NCBI GenBank assembly: GCA_013396635.1
Contig: WBMW01004867.1
Location: 788,373-852,372, forward strand
DNA length: 64,000 nt
Reading direction: 5' to 3'
From: Penelope pileata
Lineage: Eukaryota; Chordata; Aves; Galliformes; Cracidae
Shown here: one piece after another, positions 48,655 to 60,904 of the stretch
Layout: each line of letters begins with the position of its first letter
Numbering within the stretch: position 1 is the stretch's first letter
Notes under the pieces: generated by a model
What the model saw: only the letters and a program-made list of their open reading frames with translations
Databases searched by the model: none
What the model was told of the DNA's origin: nothing
Program-made: the position numbers and the translations under genes

Positions 48655-51015
48655 GTGTGTCATTTGTGCATTCCTTTTACATATATTCATATACCTTTCT
48701 TTTGTTTTAAAATAGGTATTTACTGCAGTAGGACATAAGTCCTGTTTGTTGATAGTTTCTAGTTTGTTCTCACTTATTGAAATCTGAATATGCATTTTCA
48801 AGAGAGTGGCTAGATATCTCTGTTTCAATATAAACGTATATACACGCACACCCATTTTTAGATGAAGCTAACCCTAGAATAGAAAGTTCTTTTCATCCTT
48901 CATTTTTTAAGTAAGACTGAGCAGAAAAATTTATCACTGCATCTGCTCTGGTGAAAGACCTGTCCTGCTAAATCAAATATTAACAGATTTATGACTTCGG
49001 ATCAGTGCGATGAGGCCAACAGAACTATGTGGCAATTTACTCTTTAAGAATACTAAGGACCCAAAATTTGATGGAGAAAATGAAAACAGAAAGCTCTTTG
49101 TTTTTTTTTTCAATGCTCTTGAAGGAGCAACAAAGAGGTATACAGTAACAGTGCTGTGAAACACATATGGAGTTGGGAAGGTAGACTTGACACAATATTT
49201 CTAACTGAGATTTTCTTTGCACCAAGTCTCAGAATTTTAATTTTTACCTTAAATTTCTATTTAATTTTACATTTTGGAAAAAAACATAGCACAAAATAAG
49301 ATTGGTATTCACCAGCTGCTGTATTTGGCTTCATTGAGCAAAGAGTCAAAAGAGCATGTTATTTTTTGGCCATAATACAGAATAATTACAGTAGAACATA
49401 AGTGCAAGTCTCATAGATATTTCTCTTAAAGACATCTCTAGTGACAAAACCTGGTATAATGTGAACATCTAATCACCCTGAGAACATTTAGAAAACTCTT
49501 TTCTCTTAATTATGAGGAAATTGAAAGATTGGCTCAAATACAGAGATCATGTAATTTTAGTCTTGGGAGTAAACAAAATTCTGTATTTCTGGAAGTAATA
49601 AACATAGAAGTATTTCAGATTTTGTTTGCACCAAGAAAGTAATTTCTTGTCAAAAGAAATTTGAAATATGAAATGTTAATATGCACATATTTGTTTAAAT
49701 TTACATTGTAACTGGGGGAATTGAAGACAAATAGCATAGCTGGTATTCAGAATAGCTACAAATTCCTATACAAAGATACATTCATGTGACATTTCTATAT
49801 TTTTTATATTTCTATATTTTTTAGCCTTGCACCTATTTGTGATTATATCCCCATAAAAAAAAAAGGTAGGTTTTGGCTACATAAAGTTGCTTTCCAGTAT
49901 TTCTACTTTCTTCAACCCTATTTACCTAAATTCATGTGTACAAGCATGAAATAAGTACAGTTCATCTTGTCATAAGCATTCTAAAATTAAATATTGACCC
50001 TAACTTCACTATCTACCTCAGTGCTAAAATGGGTGAATTATTTGTATCTCTCCACCAACTGTCTAGTCAACCATCTGAGTCCAGATGTGAATCTTTAGTT
50101 TTTTTAAACTTTGGTGGGATAGTGCTTTGCATTCTAATACCCAAGACAGTTGATCCAAATTCACTTTGAAGTTTTTTCTAGGAGGTTGTATGCATCCATA
50201 AGGTTAGGCTGCTACTTTGCACCTGTGGACATCTCAGCAAAAGCAGTGAATGTATGCAGAAAAAGCCATAAAGGCCATTTTTATTTTCAGAGGTGCTGGG
50301 TCTATTTGGTAACCATATTTAAATTTCTGAATAAGGAAACTGTTGTGTGTGTTCGTGTGTTCTGAATTTATGTACATCAGTAGGATGTATGTTCTCTGTA
50401 TGTCAGTAAGGTTGTGCCAAATAAATATTTGCCACATATAACTTTTTCCTACCTGTTGTAAACAACAGGGTGTAGCTGTGAATATTGAGTTGGGAAAAGT
50501 GAAAAGTATCATTTTCATGTAGACTTGTGCTGATATTCTTGTTAAGTAAAGTATGACGTCCCAGATGTTTTCAACTGGGTTAGAATTTGGATTTCTTTCT
50601 AGTTTAAATGTTTATGCTTTAACATTCATTAGTTATTCAATGTGCCTAAGCCCAAATCATTTAAACATCATTGATTTTTATTGTCATTAGTGTCAGTGCA
50701 AATCACTGTTGATGTCAAAGATTTTCTGCTGTTCTGTGGACTACATTTTTGTTGACTTCTAATATGGCACTACAGCAAGAAGAAAGTTGAACAGGAAACC
50801 AATTTGTTTCTATAAAGTATTGCTACTAAATAATCATAGAAAGTTTTAAATTATAGAAGGTGAATATGCACTCATGATTAACACCTACAGCTTTGACATT
50901 TCACTCCTGTGAGAACAGAAGATTCACAAGTGTAAATCTGTGCAATCAAACTCTTATTACTTTTAATTGCTTAGTTAACTTTCTGTCTCTGTCTCTTTTA
51001 TTTTCTCTTTCCTAG
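48655..51015 (+). other. ITGBL1 intron between repeats IV and V
   Basis: 2361 bases, GTGTGT to TCTTTCCTAG, with a good pyrimidine tract (CTGTCTCTGTCTCTTTTATTTTC upstream). No transposon core recognised. A 17-bp tandem duplication lies at 49791-49824. Confidence 0.9.
49791..49824. repeat. 17-bp tandem duplication
   Basis: ATTTCTATATTTTTTAT followed directly by the same unit with a final G. AT-rich slippage product. Confidence 0.75.
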
Positions 51016-51156
51016 GCACATGTGTATGTGGGGAATGTACATGTCATGATGTGGACCCAACCGGTGACTGGGGAGATATTCATGGAGATACTTGTGAGTG
51101 TGATGAAAGAAACTGCAAAGCAGTATATGATAGATATTCTGATGACTTTTGTTCAG
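51016..51156 (+). CDS. ITGBL1: ITGBL1 exon encoding I-EGF repeat V
   Basis: 141 bases, phase 1 at both ends. The acceptor is CTCTTTCCTAG and the donor TCAG|GTAAGA, both strong. The peptide begins TCVCGECTCHDVDPTGDWGD, continues IHGDTCECDERNCKAVYDRY, and ends SDDFCSG. It has eight cysteines and a longer, acidic loop between the fourth and fifth cysteines than repeat III. It agrees with human ITGBL1 repeat V except at a couple of positions. It belongs to the 'CECD' repeat form. Confidence 0.96.
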
Positions 51157-54100
51157 GTAAGAAAAATGTGACAAAGAACTTATGTGTGGTTTTATATAGA
51201 AGCGTCCAATTGACACAATCTTGTGCATCCATACTGCTTCAATTCTGATTTTCCCTAGCTCTAATTATATCAATCTTTAGCTACTTTTTTTTTTCCCCCT
51301 CATTTTGGAGTGGTGGGCTTCTTAAACTTAAAACCATAATTCTTTAAAAAAAAAAGACATTTTTTCCAATTTTAAAACTTAAAATTTCTCTCTTTTTTTC
51401 TCTGCAAATATGAACTATTTTTTGGTGTACAATTCCTTTCTAATACTATTGTCTTCAACATATTCTAACATAAATTGAAGAAGTCTGAAACTTTTAAATA
51501 TATCCTATCTTGGAGAAATTTAAATTAGATCTTATTTCATTTGTTATGGCATATTATGTGGTAGAAAGAGAAGAGGAAGAAACTCAAGGAAAACTGAATT
51601 AATGAGTTGATGAAAAATAGTACCCTGAGAATATGTATTGACCTAAGCACATGAAGAGCATCAAGATGTAGAAAACATGAATGTGTAATCCAGCTACACA
51701 ACACTGACTGTACACCTTAGAAACTTTCACCTTCCTTTTTAATTCTACTTGAGCTTTAGAGCATTGTATTCAAATCAGCTACAGCCCATCCAAGGATTGT
51801 AGTATATTTGGGTTGTTGTTAGCACTCAGAGACTCATCAAAATGTCAGCATCAGCTAAGAAATATAAATCTAAAAAGCATGGTAAATCTGTTCTTTAGCA
51901 AAGCATGAACACAAGAGGTTTAAACTTAATTAGATTTAAGCAAACCTGTGGCACCTACAGCTAATGCTGCATCCCATGAAGAGATATGAACCCTGTCTTT
52001 CCTAGATGTTATTGCCATTGCTGCTGCTGCTACTACTGATGCCCAAAGTGGTGATGGCTGGAAGAAAACAGAATAAGAAATTGTAGATGGTTATGAAGGA
52101 GTAGGGGAAGGTACTGCTGGCAGATATTGGATTAGGGACTGGTACAGTGTTCTTTATTATTAAGCAGCCATAACTACAAATGAGCAAATGTTGAAAGGTA
52201 CAAAAGAAGGTACTCATATCCCTTGTTTTATATAACCAACTCATGCTTAAGTATAGCTTAGTTTTTCTGTCTAATAAGAAAAATTTTCAGTACTTCTAAT
52301 CCATTTCCTCTCTGTTTTGATTCAGAAGCCTGATTTAACCCTAGCTGGCAACCCAAGTATGCATTCCTCAAATATGTTGTCTGAAATTCTCCGCATCTTC
52401 ACATGAAGCAGTGTGAACAATGTTTCACAGTCCTGCTGCTTAGTACTGTTTCAAAAATGGACAAGATGCTTAAGTTTTAGTTTTGTTTTACTGTGGTAGG
52501 CAGACAGAATTGCAATTAAATCCAGGATTGCTAGCAGAATTGTAATTGGATAGTCTTATTTGTTTATAAGAAATAAATCCCCTTGTCCTGAGCAGTAGAT
52601 TGAAATAATAGGAAACTGCGTTTATGAATAAAGAATTTCACTGTAATTGAATGAAATGCTGTGTTTATTTCATAAACTACAAATGATAGAAATTGGCTAC
52701 CCTGCTGTAAGGATTTAACATCACACAACAGCAGCTCCTTCCAGAAGCTTCATACTGCTCGAGGGGACTGTCAATTTGCAGCACCTCATATTGGTGGCAT
52801 GATGTCTTCCTTTAACTTCTGAAGTGCTACTCAGGATGTTACTGAATGATTTTTTCTCAGAGGTGTTCACAACATTAAAGTGATTCTTGTTCTTTGAAGA
52901 GAATAGCCTTCATGACTTGATATAGAAAGGAAAAAGGCTTCTGTAAGAAAATCCCTATGTTTACACATCTCATTAGCCTTATTTTCTGTGGCTCTAGTAA
53001 AGAAAATATTACATAAAAGCATCTATCTGAATCAGAGAACATATGTCCAATTTGCAAATTGTCAGTGGGTACACATGCAAGCAAGGAACAGAAAAGGAGG
53101 CTTTTAACACTTCAACAAATAAATGAAGAAATATTGTTCTTGTAATCTTAATAAGACACGCAGTCCAGGAACTACTCCGACAACTGTTAGAACACTTGTT
53201 TCCATTTTCTCCCTGTGAACTGATAAGTGCATACGTTTAATATAATATAAGCCAGACTCTTTTCAGTGGTGTGTGGTAACAGGACAAGGGGTGATGACCA
53301 TAAACTGGAACATAGGAAGTTCCGCATATATGTGCGTAAGAACTTCTTCAAAGTGAGGGTGATGGAGCACTGGAGGTTGTGGGTATCTCCTTCTCTGGAG
53401 ATATTCAGGACCCATCTGGATGCCTACCTGTGCAGCCTGCTGTAAGGAACCTGCTTTGGCAGGGGTGTTGGACTCAACGATCTCTAGAGGTCCCTTCCAA
53501 CTCCTGCAATTCTGCAATTCTGTGATTCTGTGATCTCTAACTGCTTGGCTGTCACCTTTGTTAAATGAAACTGCCCATAGAAGCTTCTGTTGAGATTGGT
53601 TGCTTTTTCCAAACTCAGCATGCCAATGAAAGTTGCATTTGTGTTGTTATGTTCAGACATGATCAGGAAGAGTTGAGTTAGTTAATGAGATACTAGAAGT
53701 ACATCTGACTGCCCTATGGAGATGATTGATTATGCCCAGAATTTTGTTATTTGCACATCATTATTTAGTAGAATGCATTAGGCTGAGACTTGGAATTGCT
53801 TGTATCTAGTGAATCACATTGATTACAAGTACATAAAAGATAGTATTGCTACATTACTAGGAGAATATCCTGCAACGATAGTAGAAAGAAAGACATAAAG
53901 GTAAGTGAAATATTGTTTTATGATGGCCCTGCTCATCCAGAAAATGAGATGCATATCTATAACCTCCTTTACACCTTTTCACATAAGGAGTGCGTGACAA
54001 GTGGCAAAACATCCCTTAAGGAAAAAAAGATTAAAGGAAATACAGCTCAAATAGAATGATATTCAGAGCTACTGTGAGGAAAAAAAGTAGATAGAGTGAG

Positions 54101-54226
54101 TTGATTGTATTTTTGCCAGACTGATTCTTTAATGAAATCAGAAGTGTGATAGAGCTCATTTAACAATCAGCTTTTAATACCTACCATCAGCATGGAGGCT
54201 AATCTTTAGCTGTATTCATTGCAAAG
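51157..54226 (+). other. ITGBL1 intron between repeats V and VI
   Basis: 3070 bases, GTAAGA to ATTGCAAAG. It contains a CR1 3' end at 53257-53534. The rest shows no gene or repeat core. The acceptor region has a poor pyrimidine tract. Confidence 0.9.
53257..53534 (+). mobile_element. CR1 LINE 3' end
   Basis: Closely similar to the last 280 bases of the CR1 at 40275-41036: GGACAAGGGGTGATGACC, then AAGAACTTCTTCAAAGTG, then GATGCCTACCTGTGCAGCC. The ORF stop, UTR and ATTCTGTG tail follow. Scattered substitutions and a small deletion break the ORF near 53370. It is the same CR1 subtype but older. Confidence 0.94.
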
Positions 54227-54373
54227 GTCACGGACAGTGTAATTGCGGAAAGTGTGACTGTAAAGAAGGATGGACAGGGAAGAAGTGTGAACATCCACGT
54301 TCTTGTCCATTGTCAGCTGAGGAAAGTGCTAAGAAATGCAAAGGAAATTCTAATTTACCTTGCTATGGAAGAG
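54227..54373 (+). CDS. ITGBL1: ITGBL1 exon encoding I-EGF repeat VI
   Basis: 147 bases, phase 1 at both ends. The acceptor is CATTGCAAAG and the donor AGAG|GTAAGC. The peptide begins HGQCNCGKCDCKEGWTGKKC, then EHPRSCPLSAEESAKKC, and ends SNLPCYGRG. It has eight cysteines in the 'GWxG' repeat form and matches human ITGBL1 repeat VI. The sixth-to-eighth cysteine region is the least conserved part compared with my memory of the human protein. The next expected exon (repeat VII, a 'CECDD' form) is not recognisable in the remaining 9.6 kb. Confidence 0.96.
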
Positions 54374-54550
54374 GTAAGCACATTTTTGGAGGAATTTTCA
54401 TGCTCTCAAAGTATACTTCCAATAAAAGAATTTTTACAGATGTCCAGTGTTACTAGAAACGCGAACTTTCTTGGCTTACTGTGCATAAGTCAGACCTGCA
54501 TAACTTTTGAGTTATTAGTAGGGAAGATAATACAAAGGGCTCAAGGAAGG

Positions 54551-54621
54551 AGGCTTGGAACTAGATGATCTTCAAGGTCCCTTCTAACCCAAACCATTCC
54601 ATGATTCTATGATTCTGTGAT
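54551..54621 (+). mobile_element. CR1 LINE 3' tip
   Basis: Last 70 bases of a CR1: ACTAGATGATCTTCAAGG, then TCCCTTCTAACCC, then tail ATGATTCTATGATTCTGTG. It lies only about 180 bases after the repeat VI exon. Confidence 0.9.
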
Positions 54622-56874
54622 AACATTTGTTTGGGGAGTTTTCAAGGAACTTGCTGCAGTTAAGTCTTGATAAGGATATATTAAAAAAAAGAAGCTACTT
54701 TTTGCACTCTTTGATGAAACCAGTTTTCAGTCTGTGTAAAATGTTGTGGCACTATTGTGACAGAACTGTCCGGATTCACACTGCCAAAGTACTTGCCCTA
54801 ATGAATTCAGGACTGATTTCTCAAATGCAATTGTTCTTCAGTGCAGTTTTCTAATTAGCCACTGGCTTTTAATTTATAAGCATTTCTTTGTGACACTGTA
54901 GACTTTTCAAATCTTTGACTGAAAAATGCACAAACATACATACAATTGAAATGCATGTTGTAAGCAAAAGGAAACGTTGCTTCGAAAGAAAAGGACCTGC
55001 TTCATTTTCATCAGCCAACATGTGAAATGCCTTTCTTATAAAGAGAAGACCAAAAAGTAAGCATGACCAAGACTTTTGCTAGAACTGGTGATTGAAATTG
55101 TTATGAATTCTGCCCACTTAAATATCTGCTGGAAAAGAAAACTGATCTTGAGTTATTGCATTTGATCCTAGATGTCACTTCATTTGCAATTTCTCCTGCC
55201 ACTAATGCTATCTAACATAGCCAGAAATTGTAGGCTGTCTACCTAATTTAGCACAGTAATAATTATATTTTTCTCCTTCCATAAATGTGTAACTCCTCAT
55301 AAGTTATTAAATGCAGCAATAACTATGTCTTAAAATAAATATATATCGGCAGGTTGTTACTTTTGTTTTCTTAATTGTGTTAGAATTTTCCACAGGATTA
55401 AATCACTCTATTATTGCTGAAAATTCTCTAAGGAAATTTTGGGCACACATTAAATGGAACATGGTATCCGAATATTTCATTGTTCATGACTGCAATCATA
55501 ATAACTGAAAGAAACAAGACTTGGAATTTGATTTATTAGTTTTTTTTGTCTTTTTAATACTGACTCACTCTTGTCATGTTCTCATTGGATGCTGAATGTT
55601 TCTTTTTTCATCTGCTTCACTAGGGTTTGTGTATGTTGAACACTTGGAATCAGTTATATGATTTGCATAACAAAGTCTGAACTCAGCATTCTCTGTTTAA
55701 AAAAAAAATATGCTTCATGCACTTTGAGCCAAATGACAGAGAAAAAAGAATGACAGTCGTAAGAACAAGTTTAATTTGAATTAAAATAAAGTTTTAAATT
55801 ACAATTTGTATTTTTCTGCTTATATTTTTAATTTTGAAAAGATTTGCTAGATGTTGAGGGAAAAGTGAGTTTAAAGTTTTGAATATTAACTGTAATAATT
55901 CTATTATTTTGGCTTTCTGAAAAAAGCAGTGTTGGAGCAAAGAGGAAGGAATGAAATAAATCTTTTTCAAATGAACTCGATTGAATATTGTTGGTCAAAA
56001 TCTTAAAATAAAATTCAACCAGTATCCACTGAATCAAAAGGCTTAATTGATAAGAGTTTTCACTGAACTTTGGCAATTTTCTGTGTCTTCCAAAAAAGAA
56101 AAGACCACCAAGTGTTATGAGGAGTGCAAATGGCACAGAAGTGTATCTAGGACATACTATGATGGACAGCTGCCGTAATGAAGGAATAAGGAGTTCTGCA
56201 TTCCAATTCTTGAAAGAGAATCTCTTAAAAACTGTCATTTTAAAATGGAAAGTAGTATCTTGTTTTAATTCTATGAATAATTTTGTTTAGGATATTGGAA
56301 GAGAAAAGGAGAAAGGAGACAGTTTAGTCTAATCACCTGTAAATTGCTGTGTTTTGTAGGGTTTTTTTTTTGTTGTTTTTTGTTTGCTTGCTTGTTTTTT
56401 TGATCCTGGATTCCTCAAATTCCCTCTTCTTCCACATTATTCTGAATTTTAAAGAAAAGTAAGAAAGTTCCTGCGCTGTTGAAAGGATATAGATGTTTAG
56501 TCCCGAGGCCTGTGTAGTTAAGTTCTTTGGGTCCATTTGCAAATCCTACTACTTGTCGTTATTGCTTGTCATGGACAGAAGTTACACAAGCAAAGGAAAC
56601 AAGTTAAGTATTTACATTCAAACACAACTAGTGTCAAGTGTTCTGGGAGGGGGAAAGGCTATGGTCTTGCAAGACAAGCCCCAGTTTTTCTTGTCAGTAT
56701 GACTGTGTGTCAATGAAGAGCAAGTTCCAGAGAAAATGAAAGCATTTCCTTCCCATTTGATCATTAGTATTTTGATCACTTCCCTGTAATATTTTTTTGT
56801 TGACTATGGCACAAAGACATTAAGTGTATATCCACTGTTCTGCTGGAGAAGTACGTAATGTCCTTATTTAATAG

Positions 56875-56927
56875 GATCTTGTAGTAAGGCCGGTCAGAGT
56901 AAGGCTCTGTATGGAGAACGCAGAACG
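56875..56927 (+). other. Possible cryptic exon (53 bases)
   Basis: Bounded by TTATTTAATAG and a near-perfect donor ACG|GTAAGT. It has no stop in the frame continuing from the repeat VI exon (G-SCSKAGQSKALYGERRT). It carries three CpGs in an AT-rich setting. It does not have the eight-cysteine pattern, so it is not the expected repeat VII. It may be a chance splice-site pair. Confidence 0.2.
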
Positions 56928-57246
56928 GTAAGTCCAGAGATGCAGCTGCATTCCCAAATTTTTATTATTCACCTATAACACAAATTTTGTTCTTCCATAA
57001 GCAGGAAGACAGCAGGCATCAGCAATGCAAACTACAAGAATTATTTGTTACATATGGTATCCAGATTTTGAGAATCCTACCTATAGTTAATACCATTAAT
57101 TTTAAGTCATATAACCTCAGTCAGGGTGTAAAAGATGCAGGAAAAAAAAAAACATAGTAAATAACGTGTATAATATATCAGGAGTACATTAAAGTTGTGT
57201 TAAAAAATTTAGAGAATTAAAAGGAAGTTATTAAGAACATGACCTG

Positions 57247-57275
57247 ATTTTATGGATAAGCACTATCCATAAAAT
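57247..57275. repeat. Perfect 11-bp inverted repeat, 7-base loop
   Basis: Arms ATTTTATGGAT and ATCCATAAAAT around AAGCACT. It may form a hairpin in DNA or RNA. No flanking duplication seen. Confidence 0.75.
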
Positions 57276-59845
57276 GCTGGAATACAATTTCTCAATCTGC
57301 CCTTTGCTCTCCTGAGAACAGATAAAGCAGGCTGTCTTTGCTTTCAGTAGTTCCAGTTATTTAAAATGAGAGAGAAGGATCAGATGATGATTTCGGGAAT
57401 TCAAATCTATTATTGCTAAGTACTTTCCAAAAATGACTTTTCCTAAAAAGTCATGTTGAAAAGGAGGAGAGATTCTAGCTGAATTCATTCATATAAAATG
57501 AGTAATATCTTCTACACTTTTATTCCTGAGGGATTTTTTTTTTTTGTCACTTGCTGCATGACTTTTCACTATAAATGTAATATTTTAATAATAAAATTAT
57601 CTGCCTTTTTAAGAATATACTGTACAACAAGACCAGTGTTAGAGATAAGGGAGAAGACATAGCAAAAACTTCTTATGGTAAGGGATAAAGAGACAGCTTA
57701 TCATTTTCAGGATTAAGGGACAAGACAAAACACTTTTCTATCTTTATAATGCACATCACTCACTTGAGTTTCCCCTTAGGGCAAAAATCAGATGTCAAAA
57801 TAATTATTACAAAAAAGCCTTGAGGAAGAGGAATGAAAATAAAAAGTAGTTTTTGAGAATACTAAATGAGAGCTTTCTTTCTTTTTCTTTTCTTTTCTTT
57901 TTTTCTTTTTTTAGTGAACTTATTCTCATCACTTATCTTGAGTGAAGGCAGCCATCCCATGGCAGTGATCCAAAGACAGATAAATGACAAATCTCCTTAC
58001 TGGTAGTGTCTTTTGCCATTTTAATCTCCTTTCTATAATGGCTTTTATTTATTTTTTCTTACGGAGAAAATAAGACTATTTCTCTATCTATGGAATTTCC
58101 CTTTATGCTTGTGCTCTAGCAGTGGATATCTGAAATATGAATATTTTTGATTCTGTAATGAAAAGTATTTCTGTTACTTTTGCAAACTCTCTTAAGTCCC
58201 ATTTTTAAAATACTACTTTTCTGATCTCATAAATTACGTGACGTTTTGAAAGTTTACTGACCATAGTTACTTATCAGTAATTTTGCTGTTTCTTCTCTAT
58301 GTAGAGTTATCAGATGGTAACTGACCTACTGGAAGAGAAAGAGTGCTCAAAGCATTATTACAGATTCTTTGTGGTGAACAGTGAATCAGTCTCAAGTGTT
58401 CAAAGCCAGGTTCTCTAAAGCATATTGCTAGTCTACAAGATACTCTCTCTTGAAGACTAGAAATAAATCTTAGAGACATGGGTCACTGACAAAACCTCAC
58501 AGAGCAGTGCCGCTGTCCAGTGGCTGCTGCAAAGTCCTAGCTCTTTTTGGGTTATACTGGATGTACTGCTGTATATTATGTATTTCATGATCCTCTGGAA
58601 CATAGGTGATCAAAGCCTTGGCTGATACAAGAAATACTGTGAATTCCAATTGATACAACATACTATATTATGGAGAAATAAAGAGAAGCCCTCATGCAAA
58701 GAATCATATCTGTGTACCAACAGGAGTGGATGGAAAGTAGATACAGGGATACATGCTAAGTAGAGGCCTAAAAGCAGATGGAACTATGAACTTCTCTTCT
58801 AACCTTTGTGATGTCTTACATGACTGCTCATAAATACGATATAAAATACTCATAAATAATTTGGGGGATTAGATCTTCAACCGCTATAGCTTCATATTAA
58901 CCTGTGGAGGCCATTGTTCAGTAGATCATCAAGATTTTTAAACTTGTGCGAATAGTAATATGGTAATGCACACCTCATGACTAATCCGACAGGTAAATCT
59001 CCACAGACAAGGATGATGCCTTAGAAGGGCTGCTGTTAGAATGTGCCAGATCATGGGAACCAGTTCTGCGCTTTTACCACTGGAGCCTTCTTTATTGTAA
59101 TTTTATGACTTCACAGTTCAGGTCCTTCTAAGTGTAAATATCAATTGAAGACCTTGGGATTCCCCTCTAGTACAATATCGTCAACAAAAAAAAATCTTGT
59201 ATTGTCTTATTTCATTGGAAAAACATGATTTTTAAAAACTATTGCTTATTGGCTTGCTAAATAAAGGTGTTGGTAGAAGTTGCCATTTGAGTAATTCAGT
59301 ATACTTGTCATACGACAGGATGAAGTTAGAGTAGAAAAGTGTAAACAATCCTAAGGTAAAATCTAGGTTACTATCCATACTCCTAGCTCTTTATTGCAGC
59401 CTCTTACTATGCAAATTGCACTGTTTAATTGAAGTGTAAATTACTCTAGTATACATCATCTCTGAATTGGGCCTACTGTTTTCATTCATTTTGCATGACC
59501 TCTGCATTCTGAAGGAGGTCTTAATTAAAGCACTGTAGTAGATAGTCTGGCAGCAAGTAATGCTATTAGCTGGTGTAACAAGAACAAAACATAAATGCAA
59601 GTCATGCGTCCCAGTGAGCATCTCTAGCTTTCACCTCATCAGCTTTGAGACTGAGCTCTGTTATTCTTGTGTGCTTCAAGCAGAAGGGCCCTCTTTACAC
59701 ACTAGCAGTTTAATACCAGATGAGCTGTCATGACAGTGTTTGTTATACAATTTGGTATACTCTTATATACTGTACTGACACTCCAAAGTCCACTTCTAGT
59801 CTGTTGAAGTCTAAGAACGAATTAAGGGCAAGGAGCTGCATCACC

Positions 59846-59945
59846 TTTTCTTTTCTTTTCTTTTCTTTTCTTTTCTTTTCTTTTCTTTTCTTTTCTTTTC
59901 TTTTCTTTTCTTTTCTTTTCTTTTCTTTTCTTTTCTTTTCTTTTC
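59846..59945 (+). repeat. (TTTTC)20 microsatellite
   Basis: Twenty uninterrupted TTTTC units, all pyrimidine on the + strand, ending TTTTA. Likely to vary in length between individuals. The Phe/Ser open frame through it has no meaning. Confidence 0.98.
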
Positions 59946-59960
59946 TTTTAAAGGGGAAGG

Positions 59961-60010
59961 GAAAGATTTGTCTATAAATAGTTAGGAAAGATTTGTCTAT
60001 AAATAGTTAA
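59961..60010. repeat. 25-bp tandem duplication
   Basis: GAAAGATTTGTCTATAAATA plus GTTAG, repeated directly with one change (final G to A). It starts 16 bases after the TTTTC array. Confidence 0.9.
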
Positions 60011-60904
60011 GATAACTGATTTTAAACTGCTTTTCTGATTCAGGCTCCATATGACCCTCTCTTTATTAATTGAAGCAAGATCCTCATGAAGCTGTCTTTA
60101 GTTAGGAAAGACAGTCTGGACCTGCTGAGAATATTTTATCTTTTTCCATTTCCATTTTTTTTTAAATGGACCCCAATACTGCACTACTTCTGCTCAAGAG
60201 AATACTGCTTATTAGTCAGTGATTCACCTCCAGCACTGGTGTCTATTCTTTTTGCCTTTTACTGTTGCCTTTTTGGGAGATAAGAAGTAGGGACAGAGGA
60301 ACCAAGGGAGGATTGTAGGCCAAAAGGACATTTCATTTCTGCAGTGAACTATACTTACAGTTCTTATAGCTCAATAATAAATACATGGTTCAGGAAGTAC
60401 TTTATTCCACTTAAGTGTTTTTTTTAACTGTTCTTGTAGGAGCAGGATGTTTTGGAAGTTGTCTGTGTGGATGATATTACGAGAGTAAAGTAGTTCTCAA
60501 AAAAAGTTTGTAATAGAATGTGTGAACGTACTAAGTTTCTCACTGGTTTTCAGAGTGGGAAGTCTGATAAGAGGTAAAGAGCAGAGAAAAAGTAACATGT
60601 CTATTTTAGGATGATACTGAAGAATCAGGGCTGTGGGATAAAAGCAGAAGTATAACATTTATGGCCAGCAGAGTAACTGCCATGGATGCCTCTTTACAAT
60701 CAAAATAACTTGACTTACTGTTTTTCAATACAGCACTTCTTGATTCAAATATCTTTTGGTTTATTCTTGTCAGTAAGAAAGGCAGTATGAGATAAAACAA
60801 ATTCTGATGTTTAAATGGATATGCAAGATGCAGGCACAATTATTTATATATGATATATTTATGTAACTACTTGACTATATAACTGTTTATATGAATTTAT
60901 AGTA

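Larger units (their letters stand above)
38960..54373 (+). other. ITGBL1: ITGBL1 gene, internal part (five exons)
   Basis: Integrin beta-like 1 is a secreted, cysteine-rich protein built from ten integrin-type EGF repeats, like the stalk of integrin beta chains but without the ligand-binding I-like domain or membrane anchor. It is linked in mammals to extracellular matrix and integrin/TGF-beta signalling. The five exons here follow the order of the human protein and encode repeats II-VI. All are phase 1 at both ends with GT-AG introns of 5644, 3640, 2361 and 3070 bp. Together they give 699 bases, 233 codons, without a stop. Repeats alternate between two forms: a longer 'HGxC...GWxGxxC' form (II, IV, VI) and a 'TCxCGxC...CECD' form (III, V). 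The start, signal peptide, repeat I, repeats VII-X and the 3' end lie outside or were not recognised. Confidence 0.95.

Noticed and set aside
59720..59977. 85-codon frame rich in Phe and Ser
   Set aside because: It is the (TTTTC)20 microsatellite translated.
60440..60480. Possible degenerate ITGBL1 repeat VII exon after CTGTTCTTGTAG: in the right phase it reads GAGCFGSCLCG then a stop
   Set aside because: The acceptor, phase and the spacing to GxCxC fit, but two expected cysteines are absent, a TGA follows at once and there is no donor. A real exon should be nearly identical to the human one, as the other five are. Most likely chance.
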